This document shows, piece by piece, positions 1-8,416 of a stretch of 64,000 bases of DNA. This DNA comes from Pseudomonas paralactis. Lineage in GTDB: Bacteria; Pseudomonadota; Gammaproteobacteria; Pseudomonadales; Pseudomonadaceae. The notes beneath the pieces are model-generated. The model was not told the DNA's origin. It saw only the letters and a program-made list of their open reading frames with translations, and made no database searches. The stretch covers positions 1-64,000 of the forward strand of contig NZ_JYLN01000001.1 in assembly GCF_001439735.1 (NCBI RefSeq), in the 5' to 3' direction. Position 1 is the stretch's first letter. Every line of letters starts with the position of its first letter. Position numbers and translations under genes: made by a program.

Positions 1-122
1 TCGGCTGACAAAGACTGATTGATCGTCGTATGCTTTTTCATGGGCTCGCCCTCGCTGTCGTTGGCTTCTATAAGAATGCCACCGTGGCGCATAGACGCCT
101 CGGCTTGGGCGAGTCCATCTAA

Positions 123-854
123 TTACAGGGAGTGGTGTTCGCGTAGGGCGCGCTGGGTATCCAGCACCTTGGCCAGCGCCGTTTCGGCTTCCTGGCTTTG
201 CTGCGGCACCCGAATCGCTGCCGACACCAGCGTGATCAACTTGGCCATCACCTCCGCATCCGTGGCCGGTCGGCCCAGGCTCATGGAGTTCATCAGCAGG
301 CGCAGTTCGGTGCCGGCCATTACCCCGGAAATGGCCTTGAGGGCAAATTGCAGGCGCACCCCCAGTTCATTGCGCGGCAAATCCGGCAGGGCCAGGGCGA
401 AGGCTTCGAAGAAACGCTGGAACACCGGCTGGTAATGCACCTTGAGGTATTCCTGGATGAACGGCGAGGTGTCGCTGTAGACCCGGCCAAGGAATCGAAT
501 GAACGAGCGCCCTTCCCCGCTGGCCGGGTCGCTGCGCTCCAGGCCCATGGCTGGGGCAAACAGCACGCCCAGCAGCGTGTCACAGTCCAGCGGGCCGTCG
601 GACTCGGCTTCACAGCGTGCGAGCAATTCCAGGCGCTGCTCGTTGAGCGGCTCCAGGCGTTGCATCAGCAGGGTTTTCATCAGGGAGTCCTTGTCCCCGA
701 AGTGGTAGTTGACGGCCGCCAGGTTGACCTGGGCACGTTCGGTGATCTGGCGTAGCAACACGGCGTCGTAGCCGTACTTGATGAAGAGGGCCTCTGTCGC
801 ATCCAGCAATCGAGTCTTGGTAACGTTTGGAGCGCTGAGTTTCTTCGCGACCAT
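123..854 (-). CDS. TetR/AcrR family transcriptional regulator
   Basis: A 243-residue TetR-type repressor. The N-terminal helix-turn-helix lies at about residues 8-55 and ends in the family signature VNLAAVNYHFGDKDSL. The longer C-terminal ligand domain resembles the PsrA/CerR-like branch of the family in general shape only. I chose the ATG at 852-854 (MVAKKL) because the reading frame upstream of it is AT-rich, low-complexity sequence. The gene is divergent from the exporter operon that starts near 1210, so local control of that operon is the likely role; this is inference. The inducing ligand is unknown. The 122 bases between the window edge and the stop codon hold nothing I can identify. 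Confidence 0.9.
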   Translation of the reverse strand: MVAKKLSAPNVTKTRLLDATEALFIKYGYDAVLLRQITERAQVNLAAVNYHFGDKDSLMKTLLMQRLEPLNEQRLELLARCEAESDGPLDCDTLLGVLFAPAMGLERSDPASGEGRSFIRFLGRVYSDTSPFIQEYLKVHYQPVFQRFFEAFALALPDLPRNELGVRLQFALKAISGVMAGTELRLLMNSMSLGRPATDAEVMAKLITLVSAAIRVPQQSQEAETALAKVLDTQRALREHHSL

Positions 855-1208
855 AAGGGTTCCACGGCGGAAATATTGTTTTAAAAAATAATTTGATTTT
901 TTATACCGGGGCGGCCCGGCGAAAGCAAGTAGTGACACTCCGCCATTTCGTGCAAACCCTGTATAGCCGGGCTTTTGAGACGAGGCGAGAGTTATTTATC
1001 CGCCTTTGGCATGTGACGCAGAAATTGTTTCCAAGGGTAAAACCGCTCTACTTCCATGGCTGGCGAAGCGTCCGGAAGGCGGTTACTATTCAAACAATAT
1101 TTTAAAAACAAGAAATAAAACCAGTCCGTGACGCGTACAGGCAGCTCCCGAACTTGTTACAAGAATTTTCCGGGGCATGGCGGTACCGTTGTGACTGCAG
1201 GCGTAGTC
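855..1208. promoter_or_regulatory. Divergent promoter region between the TetR gene and the ABC exporter operon
   Basis: This 354-bp stretch has no credible gene. Two very AT-rich patches sit close to each divergent gene (871-902 and 1085-1119). Each carries the 11-mer AAACAATATTT when read towards its own gene: rc of 871-881 and 1092-1102. A repeated element placed symmetrically in a regulator/target intergenic region is a plausible TetR operator, but neither copy is a clean palindrome. Exact -35 and -10 boxes could not be assigned. Confidence 0.4.
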
Positions 1209-1211
1209 ATG

Positions 1212-1916
1212 ATGACAGACACCCCCACGCAACCCGGTTTGATCTCCCTGCAAGGCATCGGCAAGCGCTATCAGCTCGCCGGGCAAGAGCTGAGCATTCT
1301 TAATGACGTATGCCTGTCCATTGCCAGCGGTGACAGCTGCGGCATTCTCGGCGCCTCCGGTTCCGGCAAAAGCACCCTGCTCAATATCCTCGGCCTGCTG
1401 GACCTGCCCAACTGCGGCCAGTACCACTTTGCCGGTCACGATATTTTCAATGCTACCCCCGACGAACTGGCCGCGATCCGCAATCAGCAGATCGGTTTCG
1501 TGTTCCAGAGCTTCAACCTGCTGCCACGCCTCAGTGCCCTGGACAACGTCGCGCTGCCCCTGAGTTATCGCGGCGTATCGCGGCATGAGTCGGTGGAGCA
1601 GGCCCAACACATGCTCGATCAAGTCGGCCTGGCCGAGCGCGCCCATCATCGCCCCGCCGACCTCTCCGGCGGCCAGCGCCAGCGCGTCGCCATTGCCCGC
1701 GCCCTGGTGGGCAAACCCTCGGTGATCCTCGCCGACGAACCCACCGGCAACCTCGACAGCACTACCGCGCAGGAGATCATGGACCTGCTACTGGCCCTCA
1801 ACCGCGAGCAACAGGTCACGCTGATTATCGTCACCCACGACGCCCATATTGCCGAGCGCCTCGAACGCAAGATCCTGGTGCGCAACGGCGTGGTGCACGA
1901 GGCCGGGCGCCTATGA
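1212..1916 (+). CDS. MacB-type ABC transporter ATP-binding subunit
   Basis: A 234-residue stand-alone nucleotide-binding subunit of the LolD/MacB class. Walker A is GASGSGKST at residues 47-55, followed by a Q-loop in FVFQSFNL, the signature LSGGQRQR at 151-158, Walker B VILADEPTGNLD at 171-182 and the H-loop THD with His209. In MacB the same domain is fused to the permease; here the permease is the next gene, overlapping by 4 bp. Two ATGs are adjacent (1209 and 1212); I take the second, but either could be used. It should power export through the partner permease, periplasmic adaptor and outer-membrane channel encoded downstream. The substrate cannot be read from sequence. Confidence 0.93.
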   Translation: MTDTPTQPGLISLQGIGKRYQLAGQELSILNDVCLSIASGDSCGILGASGSGKSTLLNILGLLDLPNCGQYHFAGHDIFNATPDELAAIRNQQIGFVFQSFNLLPRLSALDNVALPLSYRGVSRHESVEQAQHMLDQVGLAERAHHRPADLSGGQRQRVAIARALVGKPSVILADEPTGNLDSTTAQEIMDLLLALNREQQVTLIIVTHDAHIAERLERKILVRNGVVHEAGRL

Positions 1917-3112
1917 GCCTGCGGGTCGAGCAGAGCCTCAGCCAACTTCTGCATGAAGCCTTGATCAGCCTGCGGACCCTGGGCAAACGTTCGATCCTGG
2001 CGCTGCTGGGCATTGTGATCGGCAGTTCGTCGGTGGTGGCGTTGATCAACATCGGCCACAACGCAGCGGTGGATGCGGCGATGATCTTCAAGGACATGGG
2101 CACCGATACCCTCATCGCCCAGTTCCCGCCCAAGGGCAGCAGCAATGTGCCGATGCGCGCCCAACTCGACCTCAACGCCGTGCGCCGGGCCGTACCGGGT
2201 ATTGCCCATATCGGCGCGCTCAGCCTGTTCAGCGGGCCCATCGTGTTTCATGGGCGCACCACCAATGCCAACCTGGTTGGCAGTACGCCGGGGATACAGG
2301 CCGCCATGCGCCTGGCCATACGCGAAGGGCGCTTCCTGTCGTCCTTCGATGCCAACGAAACCTTCGGCGTGATCGGTGACCAACTCGCCCAGGCCCTCAG
2401 CGCACCGGGCGACCCACTGCAACTGGGCGACCGCGTGCGTATCAACGACTACCTGTTTCTGATCGTGGGCATTCTGCACGACCAACCCCGTGCCATGCTG
2501 ATGCCGGTGCAGGCCAACGAGTCGTTGTTCATCCCCGCCGAAGGTATGCGCCGCATCTATGCCAGCCCGCAGATCAGCAATGTGATCATCCGCGCGGTAC
2601 AAGGACAGGACATGGAACGTATCGCGAAGGACGCCGCCGCTGCGCTGCAAGCCCAACTCAGCGACCACGACGTCAATATCACGGTACCGCAGCAGATGAT
2701 CGATGGCATGACGCGCCAAAGTCGCACCTTCGCCTACCTGCTGCTGGCCCTCGGCGCGATTTCCCTGGTGGGCGGCGGTGTCGGGGTGATGAACGTGATG
2801 CTGATGAACGTCTCGGAACGCCGCCGCGAGATCGGCATCCGCATGGCCCTGGGCGCACGCCAGCGGGATATCCGCAACCTGTTCCTGCTCGAAGCCGTGA
2901 CCCTCACCGCCGTGGGTGCGCTATGCGGCGCAGTACTGGGCATGACCGCCGCGTGGCTGTATGCATGGCTGTCAGGCTGGGCGTTTGCCCTGGCGGCGGC
3001 CGCCCTGCCCCTGGGGGTGGGCAGTACCTTGCTGGTGGGCTTGTTCTTCGGCATTTACCCAGCGGTCTCGGCCTCGCGGTTACAGCCGGTGGAGGCCCTG
3101 CGGGATGAATAA
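1913..3112 (+). CDS. MacB/FtsX-like ABC transporter permease
   Basis: A 399-residue inner-membrane permease with MacB topology. There is one N-terminal membrane helix (about 27-47), a large periplasmic domain (about 48-270), then three C-terminal helices (about 273-299, 330-353 and 360-390) around the family motif GVMNVMLMNVSERRREIGIRMALGA. The start overlaps the ATPase stop (ATGA), implying translational coupling. It works with the ATPase as a mechanotransmission-type exporter that takes substrate from the periplasm rather than pumping across the inner membrane; that mechanism is family knowledge. MacB proteins are normally one chain of about 650 residues, so this is the split form. Confidence 0.92.
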   Translation: MSLRVEQSLSQLLHEALISLRTLGKRSILALLGIVIGSSSVVALINIGHNAAVDAAMIFKDMGTDTLIAQFPPKGSSNVPMRAQLDLNAVRRAVPGIAHIGALSLFSGPIVFHGRTTNANLVGSTPGIQAAMRLAIREGRFLSSFDANETFGVIGDQLAQALSAPGDPLQLGDRVRINDYLFLIVGILHDQPRAMLMPVQANESLFIPAEGMRRIYASPQISNVIIRAVQGQDMERIAKDAAAALQAQLSDHDVNITVPQQMIDGMTRQSRTFAYLLLALGAISLVGGGVGVMNVMLMNVSERRREIGIRMALGARQRDIRNLFLLEAVTLTAVGALCGAVLGMTAAWLYAWLSGWAFALAAAALPLGVGSTLLVGLFFGIYPAVSASRLQPVEALRDE

Positions 3113-4583
3113 GTGGCTAGGGCTGCTGGCCCTGATCAGCCTGCCCGGTATGGCTGCCGACGTGGTGATCAATCCGTCGGCGCCCAGCAGCACCCGCAGC
3201 GGCTATGAGCGCGGTGTCTCGCTCAATGCCCAGGCCACCACCATGACCCTGGGTGATGCAGTGTACCTGGGCTTGCGAAACAACCCGGCGATCCGCAGCG
3301 CCTACCTGCAACGGGTGGCGCAGAAGTTTGACTTGCGTGTTGCCGAAGACGTGTTCAACCCCAAGCTCACCCTCAACAGTCACTACCGTACCTCCCGCGG
3401 CTCACAGGACAACACCCGCAACGCCAACCTGGCGCCGACCAGCAGCCTGCTCGGCGAATACGGTACGCGCTTGAGCATGGCGTGGACCCAGCAGCTGAAC
3501 AATGCCAACCGCGCCGGCCGCTACCGCAGCGACGGGCTCGACCTGGCAATCATCCAACCGCTTATGCGCGGCGCCGGCCGGGACGCCACCACCGCGCCGC
3601 TGCGCCTGTCACGCCTGGCCGAGCAGGCCAACCGCCTGAACCTCAAGGCCACCGTGGCGCAAACTATCAGCCAGATCATCGCCACCTACCGCGAACTGCT
3701 GCGGGCCCAGGAACAACTGGTGATCGTGCAGGAAGCGCTCAAACGCTCCAACACCTTGCTGGACGTGAACAAGGCACTGATCAGCGCCGGGCGCATGGCC
3801 GAGTTCGAGATCGTACAAACCGAAGCCGATATCGCCACCCAGCAACTGGGCGTGGAAGAAGCCCGCAACCAACTGGACACCAGCCGCCTGGCCCTGCTGC
3901 GCCTGCTGGCGCTGGACCTGTCGACACCGGTGCGCGCCACCGAAGCCCTGGAGGCCAACCCCATGCAGATCGACCAACGCCAAGCCTTCAACCTGGCGCA
4001 AAACCAGCAACCGGAATACCTCGCCGCCCTGCTCGGCAGCCAGCAGGCCGACCTCAACCTGGTGATCGCCAAGGATTCCGGACGCTGGCAAGTGGACTTG
4101 GTCGCCGGCGCCAACCAGGTACGCGCCGCCACCGACACCGACAACGGCCATAACAATAACCGTACCTGGGACAGCTACGCCGGGGTGCAGGTGCAGATCC
4201 CTATCGGCGACATCAGCACACGCCAGGCCGAGGTGCGTGCGCGGGTGAACGTCGAGGACCAGGAGATCCGCATTACCGACGCCCGCCAGGAGCTGGAGCG
4301 CAACGTCAACAACGTGGTACGTGACCTCGGCACCCGCTGGCGCCAATATGAAATTTCCAGGCGTGCCGTGGAGTTGTCGCGGCGCAAGATCGAGATCGAG
4401 CGGGAGAAACTCAGTGCCGGGCGCTCCACCAACTTCCAGGTGCTGAGCTTTGAAACCGACCTGCGCAACGCCGAAAACGCCCAGCTCAATGCGCTGATCG
4501 CTTATTTGAACGCCCAGACCCAGCTCGACCTGACCCTGGGCATGACGCTGGAAAGTTGGGAAATCGCCCTCAATGACTACTAA
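3105..4583 (+). CDS. TolC-family outer membrane efflux protein
   Basis: A 492-residue TolC-like channel. The start at 3105 gives a clean signal peptide (MNKWLGLLALISLPGMA, then ADVV) and overlaps the permease stop by 8 bp; longer in-frame starts only read through the permease gene. Two long alpha-helical repeats rich in Gln, Arg and Glu (for example REELLRAQEQ-type and EVRARVNVEDQEI) match the duplicated OEP domain. It should form the trimeric exit duct for the exporter encoded by its neighbours. There is no lipobox, unlike the OprM-type channel encoded at 26175-27626, so the window carries two unrelated outer-membrane exit ducts. Confidence 0.9.
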   Translation: MNKWLGLLALISLPGMAADVVINPSAPSSTRSGYERGVSLNAQATTMTLGDAVYLGLRNNPAIRSAYLQRVAQKFDLRVAEDVFNPKLTLNSHYRTSRGSQDNTRNANLAPTSSLLGEYGTRLSMAWTQQLNNANRAGRYRSDGLDLAIIQPLMRGAGRDATTAPLRLSRLAEQANRLNLKATVAQTISQIIATYRELLRAQEQLVIVQEALKRSNTLLDVNKALISAGRMAEFEIVQTEADIATQQLGVEEARNQLDTSRLALLRLLALDLSTPVRATEALEANPMQIDQRQAFNLAQNQQPEYLAALLGSQQADLNLVIAKDSGRWQVDLVAGANQVRAATDTDNGHNNNRTWDSYAGVQVQIPIGDISTRQAEVRARVNVEDQEIRITDARQELERNVNNVVRDLGTRWRQYEISRRAVELSRRKIEIEREKLSAGRSTNFQVLSFETDLRNAENAQLNALIAYLNAQTQLDLTLGMTLESWEIALNDY

Positions 4584-5826
4584 GAAAAAAACGCTGCTGA
4601 TCGTTGTTTCGATCCTGCTGCTGGCGGTGGCGGCAATCAGCCTGATCAGCCAGCACAACGGCGCCGAGCAGGCCGGTACGGCCGAGCAGTGGCTGGCGGT
4701 TAAACCCGACCCGCTGGTGCACCAGATCGGCCTGGTGGGCAAGATCGAGCCCGACACCACCGTCACCCTGACCGCCCCGTTCGACGGTAACGTGCAGGCC
4801 AATCTGGTCGAGCAAGGCCAACGCGTCGAGGCCGGCCAGGTGCTGTTGCGCATGGACCCGGCGACGCTGGAAGTGCAACTGCGCGATGCCCTCTCCGCCC
4901 AACTCAAGGCCAGGCGCTCCGTGCAGGACATGCAGGACTGGAACAGCAGCCCCACCGTCAGCCGCGCTCGTCGCAGTTTGCGCACCGCCGAAATGACCGC
5001 CGGTAACACCCAACGCAAACTCACCGAGAGCGAAAACCTGTTCAAGCGCGGCATCATCCCCCGCAACGAGCTGGACGACCTCAAGCAGCAGACTCAACAG
5101 CAGCAACTAGACCTGGCGGCGGCGCGCAGTGAGTTGCAACAGGCACTGGACCAAGGCCAGGGCGAATACCGACAGATCGCCGAGATGGAGCTGACCAATG
5201 CCACGGTGAAGTACCAGGCCTTGCAAAAGCTGCTTGAAGGCAAGGAGGTCAAGGCGCCCTTCTCCGGCATCGTGGTGCCCGCGCCTGGCAGCACCAACAC
5301 CGCCCAGGGCGGCGGCAACAGTAACGCGCCGGTGCAGGCCGGCAGCAAGGTCAGCCAGGGCCAGGTGCTGTTCGGCCTGGCCAATATCGAACGCTTGAAA
5401 ATCGTCGCGAAAGTCTCCGAACTGGATATCAACCAGTTGCACCAGGGCCAGGCGGTGGAAGTGATGGGCGACGGGTTTGATGGCGAACGGTTGACGGGTT
5501 CGGTCAGCGTGGTCAGTGGTTTGGCCGTCGCCAGTGACAGCCAGGGCAGCGCGCAGTTTCCAGTGACCTTGTCGATCCCCAAGCTGACGCCGCAGCAGTT
5601 GCAACGGGTGCGCCTGGGCATGAGTGCACGGTTGACCATCGTGACCTACAACAATGCTCAGGCGATGGTCATCCCCAGCCAGGCGATTGCCGCGGATATG
5701 ACGGTGGAATATCGAGAGGCGATGGATAAACCAGTAGAACGAGTGAAGGTCACCACCGGCCAATCGACACCTCAGGGCGTTGAGGTATTCGGGCTAAAAC
5801 CAGGCTTCGTGAAAACCTCAAGCTAA
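4573..5826 (+). CDS. MacA/HlyD-type periplasmic adaptor (membrane fusion protein)
   Basis: A 417-residue adaptor. It has an N-terminal membrane anchor (about 5-24), a lipoyl-like half at about 60-95 with VEAGQVLLRMDP, a coiled-coil hairpin at about 95-215 rich in Gln and Leu, the second lipoyl half with KAPFSGIVV near 230, and a C-terminal barrel. It would join the permease to the TolC-like channel. It overlaps the channel gene by 11 bp and is last in the operon. The C-terminus is a little short after the last beta strand (ending KPGFVKTSS), but nothing proves truncation. A composite repeat starts within 15 bp of the stop. Confidence 0.9.
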   Translation: MTTKKKTLLIVVSILLLAVAAISLISQHNGAEQAGTAEQWLAVKPDPLVHQIGLVGKIEPDTTVTLTAPFDGNVQANLVEQGQRVEAGQVLLRMDPATLEVQLRDALSAQLKARRSVQDMQDWNSSPTVSRARRSLRTAEMTAGNTQRKLTESENLFKRGIIPRNELDDLKQQTQQQQLDLAAARSELQQALDQGQGEYRQIAEMELTNATVKYQALQKLLEGKEVKAPFSGIVVPAPGSTNTAQGGGNSNAPVQAGSKVSQGQVLFGLANIERLKIVAKVSELDINQLHQGQAVEVMGDGFDGERLTGSVSVVSGLAVASDSQGSAQFPVTLSIPKLTPQQLQRVRLGMSARLTIVTYNNAQAMVIPSQAIAADMTVEYREAMDKPVERVKVTTGQSTPQGVEVFGLKPGFVKTSS

Positions 5827-5837
5827 CCGCCGAACCA

Positions 5838-6343
5838 GTGTGGGAGGGGGCTTGCCCCCGATGGCCATGGGTATCTACACAACTTTTGTAGCCACTGCCG
5901 CCGGTAACCACGATGCGAAGCGAGCCGCTCTTGATCTTGATCTGCTTTTGATCTTAGGCGCCCCGTTAAACCACGCTGGCCGAACGCAGGCTTGAATCCG
6001 TGGGTAACCCGGCAGGACGCCGGGTTAGCCGTCCTGGGCCAAGGATGGCCCATGACGGCGGCCCACGGATTCAAGCCGGAGTGAGGGCACACCGAGCCCA
6101 AGCGAGGTGCCGAGTGGTGGGGCAAGAGCGTTTTGCTTACTTTTGCGCTTTTCAAAAGTGAGCCGCCGTAAGGGCGGAACCAATAGCAGCCGCGACCTAA
6201 ATAACGGATATGTACTCGATCAAAGTCCAGCATCCTGGTCGGCCCTGAGGCCGCCATCGGGGGCAAGCCCCCTCCCACAGGTCCAGCGTCGTGCCAAAAT
6301 TGTGTAGATACCTATGACCATCGGGGGCAAGCCCCTCCCACAT
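5838..6343. repeat. Composite REP-bounded repeat element, copy 1
   Basis: A non-genic block of about 0.5 kb. REP units with GGGGGCTTGCCCCC-type cores lie at its ends (about 5838-5865, 6253-6280 and 6317-6343). Between them is a 451-bp element, 5866-6316, with 17-bp near-perfect inverted termini: CATGGGTATCTACACAA on the left, and TTGTGTAGATACCTATG on the right. The core (about 5913-6180) contains inner inverted arms around CGCAGGCTTGAATCCGTGGG and GGCCCACGGATTCAAGCC. A strongly similar copy in opposite orientation is at 22825-23339. The long frame read on the minus strand here is discussed under findings. Confidence 0.85.
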
Positions 6344-7738
6344 TTAGAGCTGTGTGAGCTTGGTTGCCAGTGCCTTGGCCTGAAACGCCACATCCGTCAC
6401 CGCGGTGCTCTCCCACCACAGGCCCCGCAACGGCGGCCCCATGGCAAACAAGCGCTGGCTGACCTTGCCCTGGGCATCCCGCACCGCGCCGGACGCATCC
6501 GCCGCAATCCCCAACGCCAACGGCCCGGGCTGGACCAGCCCGCGCTTGAGCAGTTGCTGCGGCAAAGGCCGGGCCACACGGCGCCAGTCGTATTCGATAC
6601 CGCTGGAATTGATCAACGCCGCTCCCGAAACCTGGGTGACCACTTGCTCGCCACGATAGCGCACCGCAATGGCAATCCCCTCATCCGACGGCACCAGGCC
6701 CTTGAACGAGGCAGCGCGAATCCGCAACCGCCCTTCTCCCAACAAGCGCTCCACCAATTGCGCACTCAACGGTGGCGAGCGGTGGTGATGGCTTTCCCAC
6801 CATGGTCGCACATGCCGCACGAACTGGCGTTTCTGAGCCTCACTGGCCTGGCTCCACAAGCGCGCTATGTGCACGCGCACCGTGTCCAGCGGTGCCTGCC
6901 AGTCAATGCCTTGCGCGAGCGCGAGCTGGCACTGGCGTCGCACCTCACGCAGCAATTGTCGGGGGCTGCTCAGGCTGTGGTCGGCGGCGAGGAAGTCGTC
7001 CCAACTCGGCGGCTGTCGACGCACATGGGGCAACAAACCGTGGCGCGAAAAAATTTCGATGGGCCCACAATGCCCGGCCTGCTCCAGGGAAACCACGGCG
7101 TCAACCATGGTCAGCCCGGAACCAATGATCAGCACCGTCGAGTGCGGGTCAAGCCGGGTCATCGCGGGTACATCCCAAGGGTCCAACGCGGCGGCATTCA
7201 ATCCTGTGGACTCGGTCTGCGGAGTGCGCGCCGCCGGGAACATGCCGGTGGCCAGTACCGCGAAGGTACCCTGCAGTTGCTCGCCAGTATCGAGGGTCAA
7301 CAACGCCGAGGTGGCATCGACTTGCAGGTCTACCCCTTCGGCGCGGATGTGCTCGACGCTTGAGGTAGACAGCGCCTTGGCTTGGGCCAGACGCTGCTGC
7401 GCGTACAGACCAAAAATCCCCCGTGGCGGGAACAGTTCGCTGATAGGTACATGCTGTTGGTACGACTCGGGCCATCCACCGGTGCTGATGTAGTCGGTGA
7501 GCCATTGGGTCAGGTCGTCGGCATTGTCCGGGTCAACGCTCATGCGTGCGGCATTGCCGTTCAACGTGTGGCCCAGCTCGACCGCGCTGTAGGCTTCGCC
7601 TCGTCCCAGCTCAGCACGGGGTTCGACTATCAGGATGCGCCGCGTGCCCGGCAGGCGCAGCAGTTGCGCGGCCAACATCGTTCCGCTCAGGCCACCACCG
7701 ATGATCAGTACATCTGCAACGCGAATTGATTGACCCAT
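6344..7738 (-). CDS. FAD/NAD(P)-binding oxidoreductase
   Basis: A 464-residue cytoplasmic flavoprotein of the FAD-NAD(P)-binding (PF13454-like) family often annotated as FAD-dependent urate hydroxylase HpyO or lycopene-cyclase-like. A dinucleotide-binding motif, IIGGGLSGT, lies at residues 12-20. A second Rossmann motif, VLIIGSGLTMVD, lies near residue 205, and ATG at about 180 closes the first half as in two-dinucleotide-binding monooxygenases. Substrate and reaction cannot be named. It is 22 bp downstream of the XRE-cupin regulator on the same strand, so the two are probably co-transcribed. The gene ends directly against a REP unit of the composite repeat. Confidence 0.85.
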   Translation of the reverse strand: MGQSIRVADVLIIGGGLSGTMLAAQLLRLPGTRRILIVEPRAELGRGEAYSAVELGHTLNGNAARMSVDPDNADDLTQWLTDYISTGGWPESYQQHVPISELFPPRGIFGLYAQQRLAQAKALSTSSVEHIRAEGVDLQVDATSALLTLDTGEQLQGTFAVLATGMFPAARTPQTESTGLNAAALDPWDVPAMTRLDPHSTVLIIGSGLTMVDAVVSLEQAGHCGPIEIFSRHGLLPHVRRQPPSWDDFLAADHSLSSPRQLLREVRRQCQLALAQGIDWQAPLDTVRVHIARLWSQASEAQKRQFVRHVRPWWESHHHRSPPLSAQLVERLLGEGRLRIRAASFKGLVPSDEGIAIAVRYRGEQVVTQVSGAALINSSGIEYDWRRVARPLPQQLLKRGLVQPGPLALGIAADASGAVRDAQGKVSQRLFAMGPPLRGLWWESTAVTDVAFQAKALATKLTQL

Positions 7739-7760
7739 ACCGGTTCACCCTGACTGTTGT

Positions 7761-8336
7761 TCAAATCACCACATTTCGAACAAACCGCACCGCCGCGTTC
7801 CCATCATTGCGATAAGCATGGGGCTGGTGGCTGGCGAACATAAAGAACTCTCCAGCTTCGATGACATTTTCCTGATCACCTATCACGAGCGTCAGGCTGC
7901 CCTCGAACACAAACAGTTGTTCGCTCCACCCTTCCAAGTCAGGGTCCGGGCAATAACGGTCACCGGGCTCAAGCCGCCACTCCCATAATTCGACCTCACG
8001 CCGTGCCGTAGCCTTGGCCAGCAACACCGCCTTGCTGCCGACAATCTCGCCCGCCCAGGCCAGCTCATTGATACGGCTGTGGTCGCGCACATCCGGCGCC
8101 TGAATCAGATCACTGAACGCCACGTCCAACGCTTCGGCGACACGGTCGAGGGTCGACAGGCTGACGTTCTTCTCCCCTGCTTCTATCGCCACCAACATGC
8201 GCCGGCTGACACCGGATTTTTCCGAGAGCGCGGTCTGGCTCAGGTCGGCGGCATGGCGCAGGCGACGGACGTTCTGGCTGACGTGCTGCAGGACCGAGGC
8301 CCGTTGCGGATTTTCTTTGTGCACTATATTGCTCAA
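7761..8336 (-). CDS. XRE-family regulator with C-terminal cupin domain
   Basis: A 191-residue regulator. An N-terminal XRE helix-turn-helix (about residues 15-72, with SQTALSEKSGVSRRMLVAIEAGEKNVS) is followed by a cupin sensor domain (about 110-190, with EAGEFFMFASHQPHAYRN). Family members commonly control small amino-acid or amine catabolic and export genes. The start is uncertain: the long frame begins at a TTG (8336) without a clear ribosome-binding site, and a GTG four codons downstream (8324) is an alternative. It is divergent from the EamA transporter across a short intergenic region holding a perfect palindrome. Confidence 0.85.
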   Translation of the reverse strand: MSNIVHKENPQRASVLQHVSQNVRRLRHAADLSQTALSEKSGVSRRMLVAIEAGEKNVSLSTLDRVAEALDVAFSDLIQAPDVRDHSRINELAWAGEIVGSKAVLLAKATARREVELWEWRLEPGDRYCPDPDLEGWSEQLFVFEGSLTLVIGDQENVIEAGEFFMFASHQPHAYRNDGNAAVRFVRNVVI

Positions 8337-8349
8337 TAGGTGGGTGTGC

Positions 8350-8361
8350 GCAGTATACTGC
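8350..8361. promoter_or_regulatory. Palindromic operator candidate (XRE-cupin / EamA intergenic region)
   Basis: GCAGTATACTGC is a perfect 12-bp palindrome placed between the divergent starts (8336 and 8417). Position and symmetry fit a dimeric HTH regulator repressing both directions; the XRE-cupin protein is the obvious candidate. This is inference from position only. Confidence 0.5.
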
Positions 8362-8416
8362 CCAGCGTGCGGCGCATTGTGCGGTCCGTGCCTTTCCCTT
8401 GCAAGACCGAGCCGCC

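Noticed and set aside
5700..5826. Frameshift or truncation at the end of the MacA-like adaptor
   Set aside because: The C-terminus is slightly short, but all adaptor domains are present and no continuation was found in another frame.
5823..6278. A 151-codon minus-strand gene
   Set aside because: It lies wholly in the composite repeat and crosses REP units; kept only as a finding about frame conservation, not as a gene.
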